Assembly: GCA_045613305.1 (NCBI GenBank)
Contig: JAZLAU010000040.1
Location: forward strand, 1 to 64,000
Origin: SFTJ01 sp045613305
Lineage (GTDB): Bacteria; Bacteroidota; Bacteroidia; Bacteroidales; Muribaculaceae
DNA length: 64,000 nucleotides
Direction: 5' to 3'
The translations under genes were made by a program, and so were the position numbers. Below are positions 9,478-18,723 of the stretch, piece by piece. The first letter of the stretch is position 1; every line of letters begins with the position of its first letter. A model generated the notes under the pieces. The model saw only the letters and a program-made list of their open reading frames with translations, ran no database searches and was not told the DNA's origin.

Positions 9478-12400
9478 TTAGTTTTCTTCGTATTCTTGCC
9501 AACTCTTAATCTTCAAATCTTCGAGTTTAAGTTCACAGAATGCATCGATAAACGCCTTCGCCAAACGAGCATTAGTTATCAATGGAATGTTATGGTCAAT
9601 TGCACCACGACGAATTTTATAGCCATTTGTCAACTCTCTCTTAGTGTGATTCTTAGGAATGTTTACAACAAGGTCGAACGTATGGTTGCTTATCATCTCC
9701 ATGATGTTTCCTTCAGTGTCTTCTTCATCTGGCCAACCAACCTTGTGAGCCTTTACTCCATGCTCATTAAGGAATTTAGCAGTTCCTTCAGTGCCATAGA
9801 TTTCATATCCACACTTTTGAAGTTTTATGCTTACATCCAACAAATCCACCTTAGAACGAGCCGCACCGCTTGAAATCAATATTCCCTTTTCTGGGATACG
9901 ATAACCTGTGGCAATCATAGCATTCAACAAAGCTTCGTTATAGTCGTCGCCCAAACAACCAACTTCACCTGTAGAAGACATATCCACACCTAAAACAGGG
10001 TCAGCATTTTGCAAACGGGCAAAACTGAATTGTGAAGCTTTTACACCAATGCGATCAATATCGAATGCACTCTTATCTGGACGTACATAAGGAGCGTCAA
10101 GCATAATCTTAGTAGCAGTTTCAATAAAGTTGCGCTTTAGAACCTTACTAACGAATGGGAAACTTCTTGATGCACGAAGGTTACATTCAATAACCTTAAC
10201 CTCTCTATCCTTAGCCAAGAATTGCATATTAAACGGACCGCTAATATTCAGTTCCTTTGCAATAGCACGGCTAATCTTCTTTATTTGACGTGCAGTAGAG
10301 AAATATATTTGTTGTGCAGGGAACACCATAGTAGCATCACCCGAGTGTACGCCAGCAAATTCAACGTGTTCACTAATTGCATATTCAACGATTTCACCGT
10401 GATCGGCAACTGCATCAAATTCAATTTCCTTAGTTTCTTGCATAAATTGCGAAATAACCACAGGATATTCCTTGCTAACCTCGCTTGCCATTTGCAAGAA
10501 GCGCTTTAGTTCTTCTTCGTCATAACATACATTCATCGCTGCACCAGAAAGAACGTACGATGGTCTCACCAAAACAGGATATCCCACTTGGTCGACAAAC
10601 GCCTTAACATCTTCCATGCTTGTCAATGCGCTCCACTTTGGTTGGTCAATACCCAATTGGTCAAGCATCGCAGAGAACTTATTTCTGTTTTCAGCACGGT
10701 CAATCGAAACAGGAGATGTTCCCAAAATTGGCACACTTTGACGATGCAACTTCATTGCCAAGTTATTTGGTATCTGACCACCTACTGACACAATTACACC
10801 TCTTGGAGTCTCTAAATCTATAACGTCAAGAACGCGTTCGAATGTTAGTTCGTCGAAATACAAACGGTCACACATATCATAGTCGGTAGAAACCGTTTCA
10901 GGATTGTAGTTAATCATTATACTCTTGTATCCCAACTTGCGAGCAGTTTGAATAGCATTCACAGAGCACCAGTCAAATTCTACTGACGAACCAATGCGGT
11001 ATGCACCTGAACCAAGCACCACCACAGATTTTTCATTATTATAGTAGTTTACATCGTAACCTTCGGCTCCATAAGTCATATATAGATAATTGGTTAGGTC
11101 TGGATGTTCACTTGCCACAGTATTAATTCTTTTCACTGCTGGCAATATACCCAACTTCTTTCTATATGCTCTAACAGCCAAGTTTTCTTTTTCCATATTG
11201 CCTTCAACTGGCTTTGAAACAAAGCGAGCAATTTGGAAGTCGCTAAAGCCAAGCACCTTTGCTTCTCTCAACACTCCTACAGGCAATTCCTCAATAGAAT
11301 TATAACCACAAAGTGTGTGCTTAAAGTCAACGATATTCTTTAATTTGCCAAGGAACCACTTATCGATTTTTGTAAGTTCAAACAAGCGATCAATTGTATA
11401 ACCTTCTTCCAAAGCTTGAGCGATAGCGAATGTGCGCAAATCAGTAGGATTAGCCAATTCGTCATCAAGGTTATCAAACTTCAAATGATCATTGCCAACA
11501 AAGCCATGCATGCCTTGTCCAATCATACGAAGACCCTTTTGGATAATTTCTTCAAAAGAACGACCGATAGACATAATTTCGCCTACAGACTTCATGCTTG
11601 AACCAATTCTGCGGCTAACACCTGCAAACTTAGTTAAATCCCATCTTGGAATCTTACAAATCAAATAATCAAGTTCTGGTGCTGTATATGCTGAATTGGC
11701 TGTACCCATCTCTCCAATTTGGTCAAGAGTATAACCTAAAGCAATCTTTGCTGCCACAAAAGCCAACGGATAACCAGTAGCCTTTGATGCCAATGCTGAA
11801 CTACGACTCAAACGGGCATTAACTTCGATGATTCGATAATCGTTAGTTTCTGCATTAAACGCATACTGAATGTTACATTCACCCACAATACCCAAGTGAC
11901 GCACAGCCTTAACACTGATTTCTTGCAGCATCTTAACCTGCTCTTCGGTCAATGAACATGTAGGAGCAACTACGATTGACTCACCTGTGTGAATGCCAAG
12001 TGGGTCAAAGTTTTCCATACTTGCCACGGTAAAGCATCGGTCGTTTGCGTCTCTGATAACCTCAAATTCTATTTCTTTCCAGCCTTTTAACGACTCTTCT
12101 ACCAAAATTTGAGGCGCAAAAGTAAATGCACTCTCTGCCAATTCAATAAACGAACTTTCATCTGTACATATACCAGAACCCAAACCGCCCAAAGCATATG
12201 CCGAACGAATCATAACCGGGTAATTGATTCTACGAGCTGCTGCTAATGCGTCTTCCATAGTCTCTACAGCCTCACTTACTGGAGACTTCAAGCCTATCTC
12301 ATTAAGCCTCTTAACAAAACGATCTCGGTCTTCAGTGTCCATAATAACTTCCACCGATGTACCAAGAACAGAAACCCCGTATTCTTCAAGAACACCTTTT

Positions 12401-12705
12401 TGATATAGTTCAGTACCACAATTCAATGCTGTTTGTCCACCAAATGCAAGCAAAATACCATCAGGACGTTCCTTCTTGATGATTTCTGTCACAAAATGTG
12501 TATTTACAGGCAAAAAGTAAACCTTATCGGCTATACCTTCCGATGTTTGAATTGTTGCGATGTTAGGATTCACCAAGACTGAGCGAACGCCCTCTTCTCT
12601 CAACGCCTTAAGTGCTTGTGAGCCAGAATAATCAAACTCTCCAGCTTGCCCTATCTTAAGCGCTCCTGAGCCCAACACCAATACTTTGGTCAGTTTCTTA
12701 TCCAT
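9478..12705 (-). CDS. carB: Carbamoyl-phosphate synthase large subunit
   Basis: 1075 aa, full length for CarB. Two homologous halves, each with an ATP-grasp module: KVLVLGSGALKIGQAGEFDYSG opens the first half and VVVLGSGAYRIGSSVEFDWC the second. The allosteric MGS-like domain is at the end (GTEGTAKFLNEHGVKAH). It makes carbamoyl phosphate from glutamine-derived ammonia, bicarbonate and two ATP for pyrimidine and arginine synthesis. It needs the CarA glutaminase, but no carA is adjacent: the upstream neighbour is prfA on the other strand and the downstream one is marC. Pyrimidine genes pyrF, pyrK and pyrD lie within 13 kb. Confidence 0.97.
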   Translation of the reverse strand: MDKKLTKVLVLGSGALKIGQAGEFDYSGSQALKALREEGVRSVLVNPNIATIQTSEGIADKVYFLPVNTHFVTEIIKKERPDGILLAFGGQTALNCGTELYQKGVLEEYGVSVLGTSVEVIMDTEDRDRFVKRLNEIGLKSPVSEAVETMEDALAAARRINYPVMIRSAYALGGLGSGICTDESSFIELAESAFTFAPQILVEESLKGWKEIEFEVIRDANDRCFTVASMENFDPLGIHTGESIVVAPTCSLTEEQVKMLQEISVKAVRHLGIVGECNIQYAFNAETNDYRIIEVNARLSRSSALASKATGYPLAFVAAKIALGYTLDQIGEMGTANSAYTAPELDYLICKIPRWDLTKFAGVSRRIGSSMKSVGEIMSIGRSFEEIIQKGLRMIGQGMHGFVGNDHLKFDNLDDELANPTDLRTFAIAQALEEGYTIDRLFELTKIDKWFLGKLKNIVDFKHTLCGYNSIEELPVGVLREAKVLGFSDFQIARFVSKPVEGNMEKENLAVRAYRKKLGILPAVKRINTVASEHPDLTNYLYMTYGAEGYDVNYYNNEKSVVVLGSGAYRIGSSVEFDWCSVNAIQTARKLGYKSIMINYNPETVSTDYDMCDRLYFDELTFERVLDVIDLETPRGVIVSVGGQIPNNLAMKLHRQSVPILGTSPVSIDRAENRNKFSAMLDQLGIDQPKWSALTSMEDVKAFVDQVGYPVLVRPSYVLSGAAMNVCYDEEELKRFLQMASEVSKEYPVVISQFMQETKEIEFDAVADHGEIVEYAISEHVEFAGVHSGDATMVFPAQQIYFSTARQIKKISRAIAKELNISGPFNMQFLAKDREVKVIECNLRASRSFPFVSKVLKRNFIETATKIMLDAPYVRPDKSAFDIDRIGVKASQFSFARLQNADPVLGVDMSSTGEVGCLGDDYNEALLNAMIATGYRIPEKGILISSGAARSKVDLLDVSIKLQKCGYEIYGTEGTAKFLNEHGVKAHKVGWPDEEDTEGNIMEMISNHTFDLVVNIPKNHTKRELTNGYKIRRGAIDHNIPLITNARLAKAFIDAFCELKLEDLKIKSWQEYEEN

Positions 12706-13070
12706 ATGTAAGTATGTTTTATTTGATAAATTTCTTACAAAGATAATCTAAAATTTTCCTTTGTTAAAACTAATTACTAAATATTATTCCAATTATTTCC
12801 ACTTTTTTATATCCTTCGTTCTTATCCCACTGCTATTCTATTAAATCTTCAAAACACTAAATATTTTTTTTTAATTTTAAACTCCTTATAATGCACCATG
12901 CTATCAAAACATATTCAACAATTAAAACTGACCATTAGTGCTTTTCCCAAATTGAAATTCATCAATATAGATTCACATACATATTATTAATGTATTAGAT
13001 GATTAGTTTTGAAAAAATTTGTTGTAAATTTGCAAGTAATAATTATAACAAAAACAAACATCCCCTTTAT
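12706..13070. other. Divergent intergenic region carB / prfA
   Basis: 365 bp, AT-rich. TATCTTTG on the minus strand at 12738-12745 is a likely carB -7 element. TAAATTTG at 13025-13032 is a likely prfA -7 element. The 280 bp between them show no gene. Confidence 0.55.
13025..13032 (+). promoter_or_regulatory. prfA -7 element
   Basis: TAAATTTG, 38 nt before the chosen ATG. It lies inside the longer possible ORF that begins at 12999, which argues against that earlier start. Confidence 0.55.
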
Positions 13071-14180
13071 ATGGCAGAAACACAACTGTTGCAAAGGCTT
13101 GAAGGCCTTGACGCTCGCTTTGAAGAAATCGGGACATTAATAACCGACCCAGCTGTTATTTCCGATATGAAGCGATACGCAAAACTAAGCAAAGAGTATA
13201 AAGACCTAGAAGAATTGCTTAACGCAACACGCAAATACCGACAGCTTTTAAAAGGCATCGACGATGCTAAAGAAATACTTGACACCGAAAGCGACGAAGA
13301 CATGAGAGAGTTGGCCAAAGAAGAACTCGAAGCCAACACTGAAGCACTGCCTAAACTAGAAGAAGAAATAAAATTCCTTTTAATCCCTAAGGACCCTGAA
13401 GATTCTCGTAACGCAATTCTTGAAATCAGAGGCGGCACTGGCGGCGACGAAGCAGCACTCTTTGCTGGCGACCTTTTCAGAATGTATGCAAAATATTGCG
13501 AATCAAAAGGATGGAAGCTTGAGGTGTCGAGCGCTAACGAAGGCAGCGCAGGCGGTTTCAAAGAAATAGTTTGCAGTGTAACCGGAGACAATGTTTACGG
13601 CACACTTAAATACGAATCTGGCGTGCATCGAGTGCAACGAGTACCTGCCACCGAAACTCAGGGACGCGTACACACTTCAGCCGCATCGGTTGCCGTTTTA
13701 CCTGAAGCAGAACCGTTTGACGTTGAAATCAACGAAGGCGAAATAAAATGGGACACTTTTCGAAGCGGCGGCGCTGGCGGACAGAACGTTAACAAGGTAG
13801 AATCGGGCGTCAGACTTCGTTACATGTGGAAAAACCCTAACACCGGAGTCACCGAAGAAATTCTAATCGAATGTACCGAAACTCGCGACCAGCCTAAAAA
13901 CAAAGAGCGTGCCCTATCGCGACTTCGCACATTTATTTACGATAAAGAGCACCAAAAGTATGTCGACGAAATAGCTTCACGACGCAAGACTCTTGTATCT
14001 ACCGGCGACCGCTCGGCTAAAATTCGCACATACAATTACCCCCAAGGCCGAATCACCGACCACCGTATAGGCTACACAATCTATAACCTTTCGGCTTTTA
14101 TGGACGGCGAAATACAAGACTGCATCGACCACCTAATCGTGGCTGAAAATGCAGAAAAACTAAAAGAAAGTGAAATTTAA
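13071..14180 (+). CDS. prfA: Peptide chain release factor 1
   Basis: 369 aa from the ATG at 13071; the frame is open from 12999, but the extra 24 residues are not family-like and overlap the promoter. The factor ends translation at UAA and UAG. The stop-codon recognition tripeptide is PAT (192-194), the RF1 form rather than the SPF of RF2, and the peptidyl hydrolysis motif GGQ is at 236-238 in SGGAGGQNVNKVESGVRL. The N-terminal helical domain is Glu/Lys-rich as usual. It is followed 26 bp later by pyrF, probably on the same transcript. Confidence 0.96.
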   Translation: MAETQLLQRLEGLDARFEEIGTLITDPAVISDMKRYAKLSKEYKDLEELLNATRKYRQLLKGIDDAKEILDTESDEDMRELAKEELEANTEALPKLEEEIKFLLIPKDPEDSRNAILEIRGGTGGDEAALFAGDLFRMYAKYCESKGWKLEVSSANEGSAGGFKEIVCSVTGDNVYGTLKYESGVHRVQRVPATETQGRVHTSAASVAVLPEAEPFDVEINEGEIKWDTFRSGGAGGQNVNKVESGVRLRYMWKNPNTGVTEEILIECTETRDQPKNKERALSRLRTFIYDKEHQKYVDEIASRRKTLVSTGDRSAKIRTYNYPQGRITDHRIGYTIYNLSAFMDGEIQDCIDHLIVAENAEKLKESEI

Positions 14181-14206
14181 ACAAATAACATTCAAATTTA
14201 AACCTA

Positions 14207-15028
14207 ATGAATAGAGCAAAATTGATTGAACAAATCAAGGCTAAAAAATCGTTCTTATGCGTTGGCCTTGACCCCGACTTGGGAAAAATGCCAAAAAGTC
14301 TAAACGGAGATTTATTTGAGTTTAACAAACATATCATAGACGCAACAGCTCAATATGCTGTTGCTTTCAAGCCAAACCTCGCATTCTACGAAATGCAAGG
14401 CGTTGAAGGCTATAAGGCATTTGAACAAACCGTGAAATACATCCAAGACAACTATCCTGAGATTTTCATAATAGCAGACGCTAAGCGCGGCGACATTGGC
14501 AACACCTCAAAAATGTATGCCAAAAGCTTTTTCGAAACGCTTGGAGTAGACGCAGTAACCGTTGCTCCATATATGGGTGAAGATAGCGTGACACCATTTT
14601 TGGGCTACGACGAAAAGTGGGTCATCCTATTAGGACTTACATCAAATAAAGGTTCGCACGACTTCCAATTGATTAAGGACGAGAACGGAACTCCTTTATT
14701 CGAAACCGTTCTAAAAAAATCAATGCAATGGGCCGACAAAAACAACATGATGTATGTTGTAGGCGCTACACAAGGTAGCATGTTTGCCGACATTCGCCGC
14801 ATCGCCCCAGAACACTTCCTCTTAGTTCCTGGCGTGGGCGCTCAAGGCGGTAGCCTTAGCGAAGTGGCAAAGTATGGCATGACAAACGAATGCGGGCTGT
14901 TGGTTAACTCTTCTCGTGGCATAATTCACGCTTCTCAAGAAGACAATTACGCAGAAGTTGCAGGCGAAAAAGCACAAGAACTACAACAAGAAATGGCCAA
15001 CTTGCTAACAGAACACAATATTATATAA
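14207..15028 (+). CDS. pyrF: Orotidine 5'-phosphate decarboxylase
   Basis: 273 aa; converts OMP to UMP, the last step of de novo pyrimidine synthesis. The catalytic DAKRGDIG motif is at residues 91-98. The N-terminal FLCVGLDPD binds the ribose, and the C-terminal VPGVGAQGG and NSSRGI form the phosphate site. The length (about 270 rather than 230 aa) is that of the longer type-2 PyrF group. It sits directly after prfA, separated from the other pyr genes. Confidence 0.95.
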   Translation: MNRAKLIEQIKAKKSFLCVGLDPDLGKMPKSLNGDLFEFNKHIIDATAQYAVAFKPNLAFYEMQGVEGYKAFEQTVKYIQDNYPEIFIIADAKRGDIGNTSKMYAKSFFETLGVDAVTVAPYMGEDSVTPFLGYDEKWVILLGLTSNKGSHDFQLIKDENGTPLFETVLKKSMQWADKNNMMYVVGATQGSMFADIRRIAPEHFLLVPGVGAQGGSLSEVAKYGMTNECGLLVNSSRGIIHASQEDNYAEVAGEKAQELQQEMANLLTEHNII

Positions 15029-15083
15029 ATCAAAAATAACACACTTAGTAATTGATTTTTAGCAAGAATCCAAAATCTTTTGC

Positions 15084-15091
15084 TATTTTTG
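15084..15091 (+). promoter_or_regulatory. pgk -7 element
   Basis: TATTTTTG, 43 nt before the pgk start, matches TAnnTTTG. It suggests that pgk has its own promoter in the 106-bp gap after pyrF. Confidence 0.5.
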
Positions 15092-15134
15092 CGAAAAGAA
15101 TTTAATATACAACTATTTTATATACAAAACTATT

Positions 15135-16391
15135 ATGCAAAACATTGACAATTACAAGTTTGCTGGTAAAAAGGCAATCGTACGCGTTGACTTCAATGTA
15201 CCATTGGACGAAAACGGCAACATCACCGACGACACTCGTATCCGCGGTGCTCTTCCTACCCTAAAGAAAATCCTAGCTGACGGCGGTAGCCTTATCGTTA
15301 TGTCGCACATGGGCAAGCCAAAAGGAAAAGTTAACCCAAAGTTCTCTTTAGGCCAAATCAAAGATGCAGTTGCCGCTGCTCTTGAAGCTCCTGTTACTTT
15401 TGCACCTGACTGCGCAAAGGCCGCTGACGCTGCTGCTGCACTTAAGCCAGGCGAAGTGCTTCTTCTTGAAAACCTTCGCTTCTATGCTGAAGAAGAAGGC
15501 AAGCCAACTGATGTAAAGAAAGACGACCCTGCATACGAAGATGCAAAGAAGGCTATGAAGGCTAGCCAAAAGGAATTTGCTAAGACTCTTGCAAGCTATG
15601 CCGACTGCTACGTTAACGACGCATTCGGTACTGCACACCGCAAGCACGCTTCTACTGCAGTAATTGCCGACTACTTCGATGCTGACAATAAGATGCTTGG
15701 CTATCTAATGCAAAAAGAAGTTACTGCTATCGACAACGTACTTAAGAACGCTCAACATCCTTTCACTGCCATCATCGGTGGTTCAAAGGTTAGCTCTAAG
15801 CTTGCTGTTATCAAGAACCTTCTTGACAAGGTTGACAACTTGATTATCGGTGGCGGCATGGGATACACATTCATCAAGGCTCAAGGTGGCAAGATTGGTA
15901 AGTCACTTCACGAAGACGACCTAATGCCAGAAGCACTTAATGTAATTGCTGCTGCAAAAGAAAAAGGCGTTAACCTAAGCCTTTCTGTTGCAACTGTTGC
16001 CGGCGACTCTTTCTCTAACGACGCAAACCGTCAAGTTTTCGACATCTACAACATTCCTGACGAATGGGAAGGTATGGACGCTTCTGAAGAATCTCTTGAA
16101 AACTGGAAGAAAATCATCCTTGAATCAAAGACTATTCTTTGGAACGGCCCTGTAGGCGTATTCGAATTCGAAAACTTCGCTCAAGGCACTGGCAAGATTG
16201 CTCAATATGTTGCTCAAGCAACTCAAGAAAACGGCGCATACTCTCTTGTAGGTGGTGGTGACTCTGTTGCTGCTGTTAACAAGTTCGGTCTTGCTGAAAA
16301 GGTTTCTTACGTTTCAACAGGTGGTGGCGCTATGCTTGAAGCTATCGAAGGTAAGGTTCTTCCTGGCGTTGCAGCTATCAAAGGTGAATAA
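15135..16391 (+). CDS. pgk: Phosphoglycerate kinase
   Basis: 418 aa; transfers phosphate between 1,3-bisphosphoglycerate and ADP in glycolysis. RVDFNVPLDENG, the SHMGKPKG basic patch, LLLENLRFYAEEEGK, AFGTAHRKHAST, GGSKVSSK, WNGPVGVFE and the C-terminal GGGDSVAAVNKFG nucleotide loop are all present. Codon choice is noticeably biased to GCT, CTT and AAG, as in the adjacent mut genes, which suggests high expression. Ends in a strong terminator. Confidence 0.97.
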   Translation: MQNIDNYKFAGKKAIVRVDFNVPLDENGNITDDTRIRGALPTLKKILADGGSLIVMSHMGKPKGKVNPKFSLGQIKDAVAAALEAPVTFAPDCAKAADAAAALKPGEVLLLENLRFYAEEEGKPTDVKKDDPAYEDAKKAMKASQKEFAKTLASYADCYVNDAFGTAHRKHASTAVIADYFDADNKMLGYLMQKEVTAIDNVLKNAQHPFTAIIGGSKVSSKLAVIKNLLDKVDNLIIGGGMGYTFIKAQGGKIGKSLHEDDLMPEALNVIAAAKEKGVNLSLSVATVAGDSFSNDANRQVFDIYNIPDEWEGMDASEESLENWKKIILESKTILWNGPVGVFEFENFAQGTGKIAQYVAQATQENGAYSLVGGGDSVAAVNKFGLAEKVSYVSTGGGAMLEAIEGKVLPGVAAIKGE

Positions 16392-16417
16392 TTGATTATC
16401 ACAAACCAAACCATATG

Positions 16418-16442
16418 GGAGGCGACTATTCATCGCCTCCCT
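16418..16442 (+). terminator. pgk terminator
   Basis: Perfect 9-bp GC-rich stem (16418-16426 with 16434-16442), 7-nt loop, followed by seven T. Confidence 0.9.
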
Positions 16443-16728
16443 TTTTTTATTTCATGACCTTAACGTTACGGCTACACTTTAACCGAAAAACAACATCAAA
16501 GCCACGCCACACCCGGCACTCCTTTTAGGTTAAAACTTAAAACTACGCCACTTTTCGACTTAAAAGCAGCACCTCTCCCCTAAAATAAATCCAATGCAAA
16601 AGATTCATTGCCCTCATTAACCACTTTACACTATTGTCACCAAACATTTTTCACTCATATTGTATAGTAATAACCTTTTTTAATAACACAATTATATCAT
16701 TTTCAACCGTTATTCTAAAATAAATCGC

Positions 16729-16736
16729 TATATTTG
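16729..16736 (+). promoter_or_regulatory. mutAB -7 element
   Basis: TATATTTG matches TAnnTTTG exactly; the upstream position has TTTTC rather than TTTG. Confidence 0.5.
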
Positions 16737-16869
16737 TAGTTGGATTATTTAGAAACCATAAAGGCATTTTAAACTAATCATTTAAAACAATCAAATATTT
16801 TATAGTTGTAATTTTATTAAACCGACTAACGGACACATAAACTTAAATTACTATATATTTTAACAAATT

Positions 16870-18714
16870 ATGGCAGAAAACAAAGAAAAATTGTTTGACC
16901 AATTTGCACCCAACACAAAGCAGGAATGGATTGACAAAGTTACTGCAGACCTAAAGGGCGCCGACTTCAACAAAAAGCTCGTTTGGCGAACAAATGAAGG
17001 ATTCAATGTTCAGCCAATGTATCGCGCTGAAGACATTAAGGACTTCAAAACAACCGATTCTCTTCCAGGAGAATACCCTTACGTGAGAGGCACTCGTACC
17101 GACAACACATGGTACATTCGTGAAGACATCGTCGTAGAAGATGCCAAGGCAGCAAACGCCGAAGCACTTGACCTTCTTGACAAAGGCATCACTTCAATTG
17201 GCTTCATTATGGAAACTGAAGCTACTGCAGAAGTCATTGCCGCTCTTTTGAAGGATATCGACATCACAAAAGTTGAAATCAACTTTAGAGGATGCCCTAA
17301 CAAGGCAGTTGCTACAGCGCAAGCTCTTGCTGAATATTTGAAGGGCTTCGACGCATTAGATGCAATTAATGGCACAATTGAATGCGACCCATTTAAGCGT
17401 CCTCTAAAACACGGCAAAGCATTCCCAAGCGACATCAAGGAACTTGCAGTAAATCTATACGAAGCTGCTAAGGAAATGCCTAATCTTCGTTTGTTTACAG
17501 TAGACTCTAACCTACTTTGCAACGCTGGCGCTTACATTTACCAAGAACTTGGTTACGCACTAAGCTGGGGCGTTGAATGGATGAACATCCTTACCGAAGC
17601 AGGCATCTCTGCCGACGACGCTGCTAAGCGCATTAAGTTCAACATGGGTATTTCAACAAACTACTTCATGGAACTTGCAAAATTCCGCGCAGCACGCATG
17701 CTTTGGGCTCAAATCGTGAAGCAATACAATCCTGCTTGCGACTGTGCTTGCAAGATTGCAATCCATGCTATCACTTCAGAATTCAACCAAACAGTGTTTG
17801 ATGCTCATGTAAACTTGCTTCGTACTCAAACTGAAGCCATGTCAGCTGCATTAGCAGGAGTTGATTCTATCACAGTAGTTCCTTTCGACAAGCAATATAA
17901 GCAACCAGATGAATTCTCTAAGCACTTGGCTCGCAACCAACAACTTCTTCTTATGGAAGAAAGCCACTTAGACAAGGTTGTTGACCCTGCTGGTGGTTCA
18001 TACTACGTAGAAACCCTAACAGTTTCTATTGCTGAACAAGCTTGGAAGGTATTCATCGACTGCGAAGAAAAGGGCGGTTTCAACACCCTTCTTGAAGCAG
18101 GCGAAATCCAAAAGGCAGTAAACGCCACAGCAGAAAAGCGCCACGGCGACGTTGCACGTCGTAAAGAACAACTTCTTGGTACAAACCAATTCCCTAACTT
18201 CAACGAAATGGCAGCCGATAAGATTGTTGAAAACGCTTGCGCATGTAGCTGCAGCTGCGAAAAGGGCGAAAACGCACTTAACACACGCCGTGCTGCTAGC
18301 GACTTCGAAGACCTTCGTCTCGAAACCGAAAAGAGCGGCAAGCGTCCTAAGGTATTCATGCTTACTATTGGCAACCTTGCAATGCGTTTGGCTCGCAGCC
18401 AATTCTCTTCTAACTTCTTTGCTTGTGCTGGCTACGAAATCATCGACAATCTAGGATTTGAAACAGTTCAACAAGGCGTTGACGCAGCTTTAGCTAAGGA
18501 CGCTCAAATTGTTGTTAGCTGCTCAAGCGATGATGAATATGTAACACTTGCTCCTGAACCATTCAACTACCTAAACGACCGTGCAGAATTCGTTGTTGCA
18601 GGTAATCCAGCTTGCACCGAAGCACTTCAAGCCGCTGGTATTGAAAACTTCATCCACGTTCGCAGCAACGTTCTTGAAACACTAAAAGCTTTTAATGCAA
18701 AACTATTAAAGTAA
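16870..18714 (+). CDS. mutA: Methylmalonyl-CoA mutase small subunit
   Basis: 614 aa beta subunit of the heterodimeric adenosylcobalamin-dependent mutase that interconverts succinyl-CoA and (R)-methylmalonyl-CoA, used in propionate formation. The TIM-barrel half includes SWGVEWMNILTEAG, MGISTNYFMELAKFRAARMLW and DPAGGSYYVE. The C-terminal half is a degenerate B12-like domain without the DxHxxG cobalamin ligand, as expected for this non-catalytic subunit. Odd: a Cys cluster CACSCSC at residues 457-463 in the linker between the halves, and CDCAC at 290-294. Nine bp before mutB. Confidence 0.95.
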   Translation: MAENKEKLFDQFAPNTKQEWIDKVTADLKGADFNKKLVWRTNEGFNVQPMYRAEDIKDFKTTDSLPGEYPYVRGTRTDNTWYIREDIVVEDAKAANAEALDLLDKGITSIGFIMETEATAEVIAALLKDIDITKVEINFRGCPNKAVATAQALAEYLKGFDALDAINGTIECDPFKRPLKHGKAFPSDIKELAVNLYEAAKEMPNLRLFTVDSNLLCNAGAYIYQELGYALSWGVEWMNILTEAGISADDAAKRIKFNMGISTNYFMELAKFRAARMLWAQIVKQYNPACDCACKIAIHAITSEFNQTVFDAHVNLLRTQTEAMSAALAGVDSITVVPFDKQYKQPDEFSKHLARNQQLLLMEESHLDKVVDPAGGSYYVETLTVSIAEQAWKVFIDCEEKGGFNTLLEAGEIQKAVNATAEKRHGDVARRKEQLLGTNQFPNFNEMAADKIVENACACSCSCEKGENALNTRRAASDFEDLRLETEKSGKRPKVFMLTIGNLAMRLARSQFSSNFFACAGYEIIDNLGFETVQQGVDAALAKDAQIVVSCSSDDEYVTLAPEPFNYLNDRAEFVVAGNPACTEALQAAGIENFIHVRSNVLETLKAFNAKLLK

Positions 18715-18723
18715 TTTTGACAC

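Larger units (their letters stand above)
16392..16869. other. 478-bp gap pgk / mutA
   Basis: Holds the pgk terminator at its left end and a likely mutA promoter element at 16729-16736; no ORF of interest. The distance from that element to the mutA ATG implies a leader of about 125 nt. Confidence 0.5.

Noticed and set aside
12999..13070. 24-residue N-terminal extension of release factor 1
   Set aside because: The extension is not family-like and contains the TAAATTTG promoter element; the ATG at 13071 gives the normal start.
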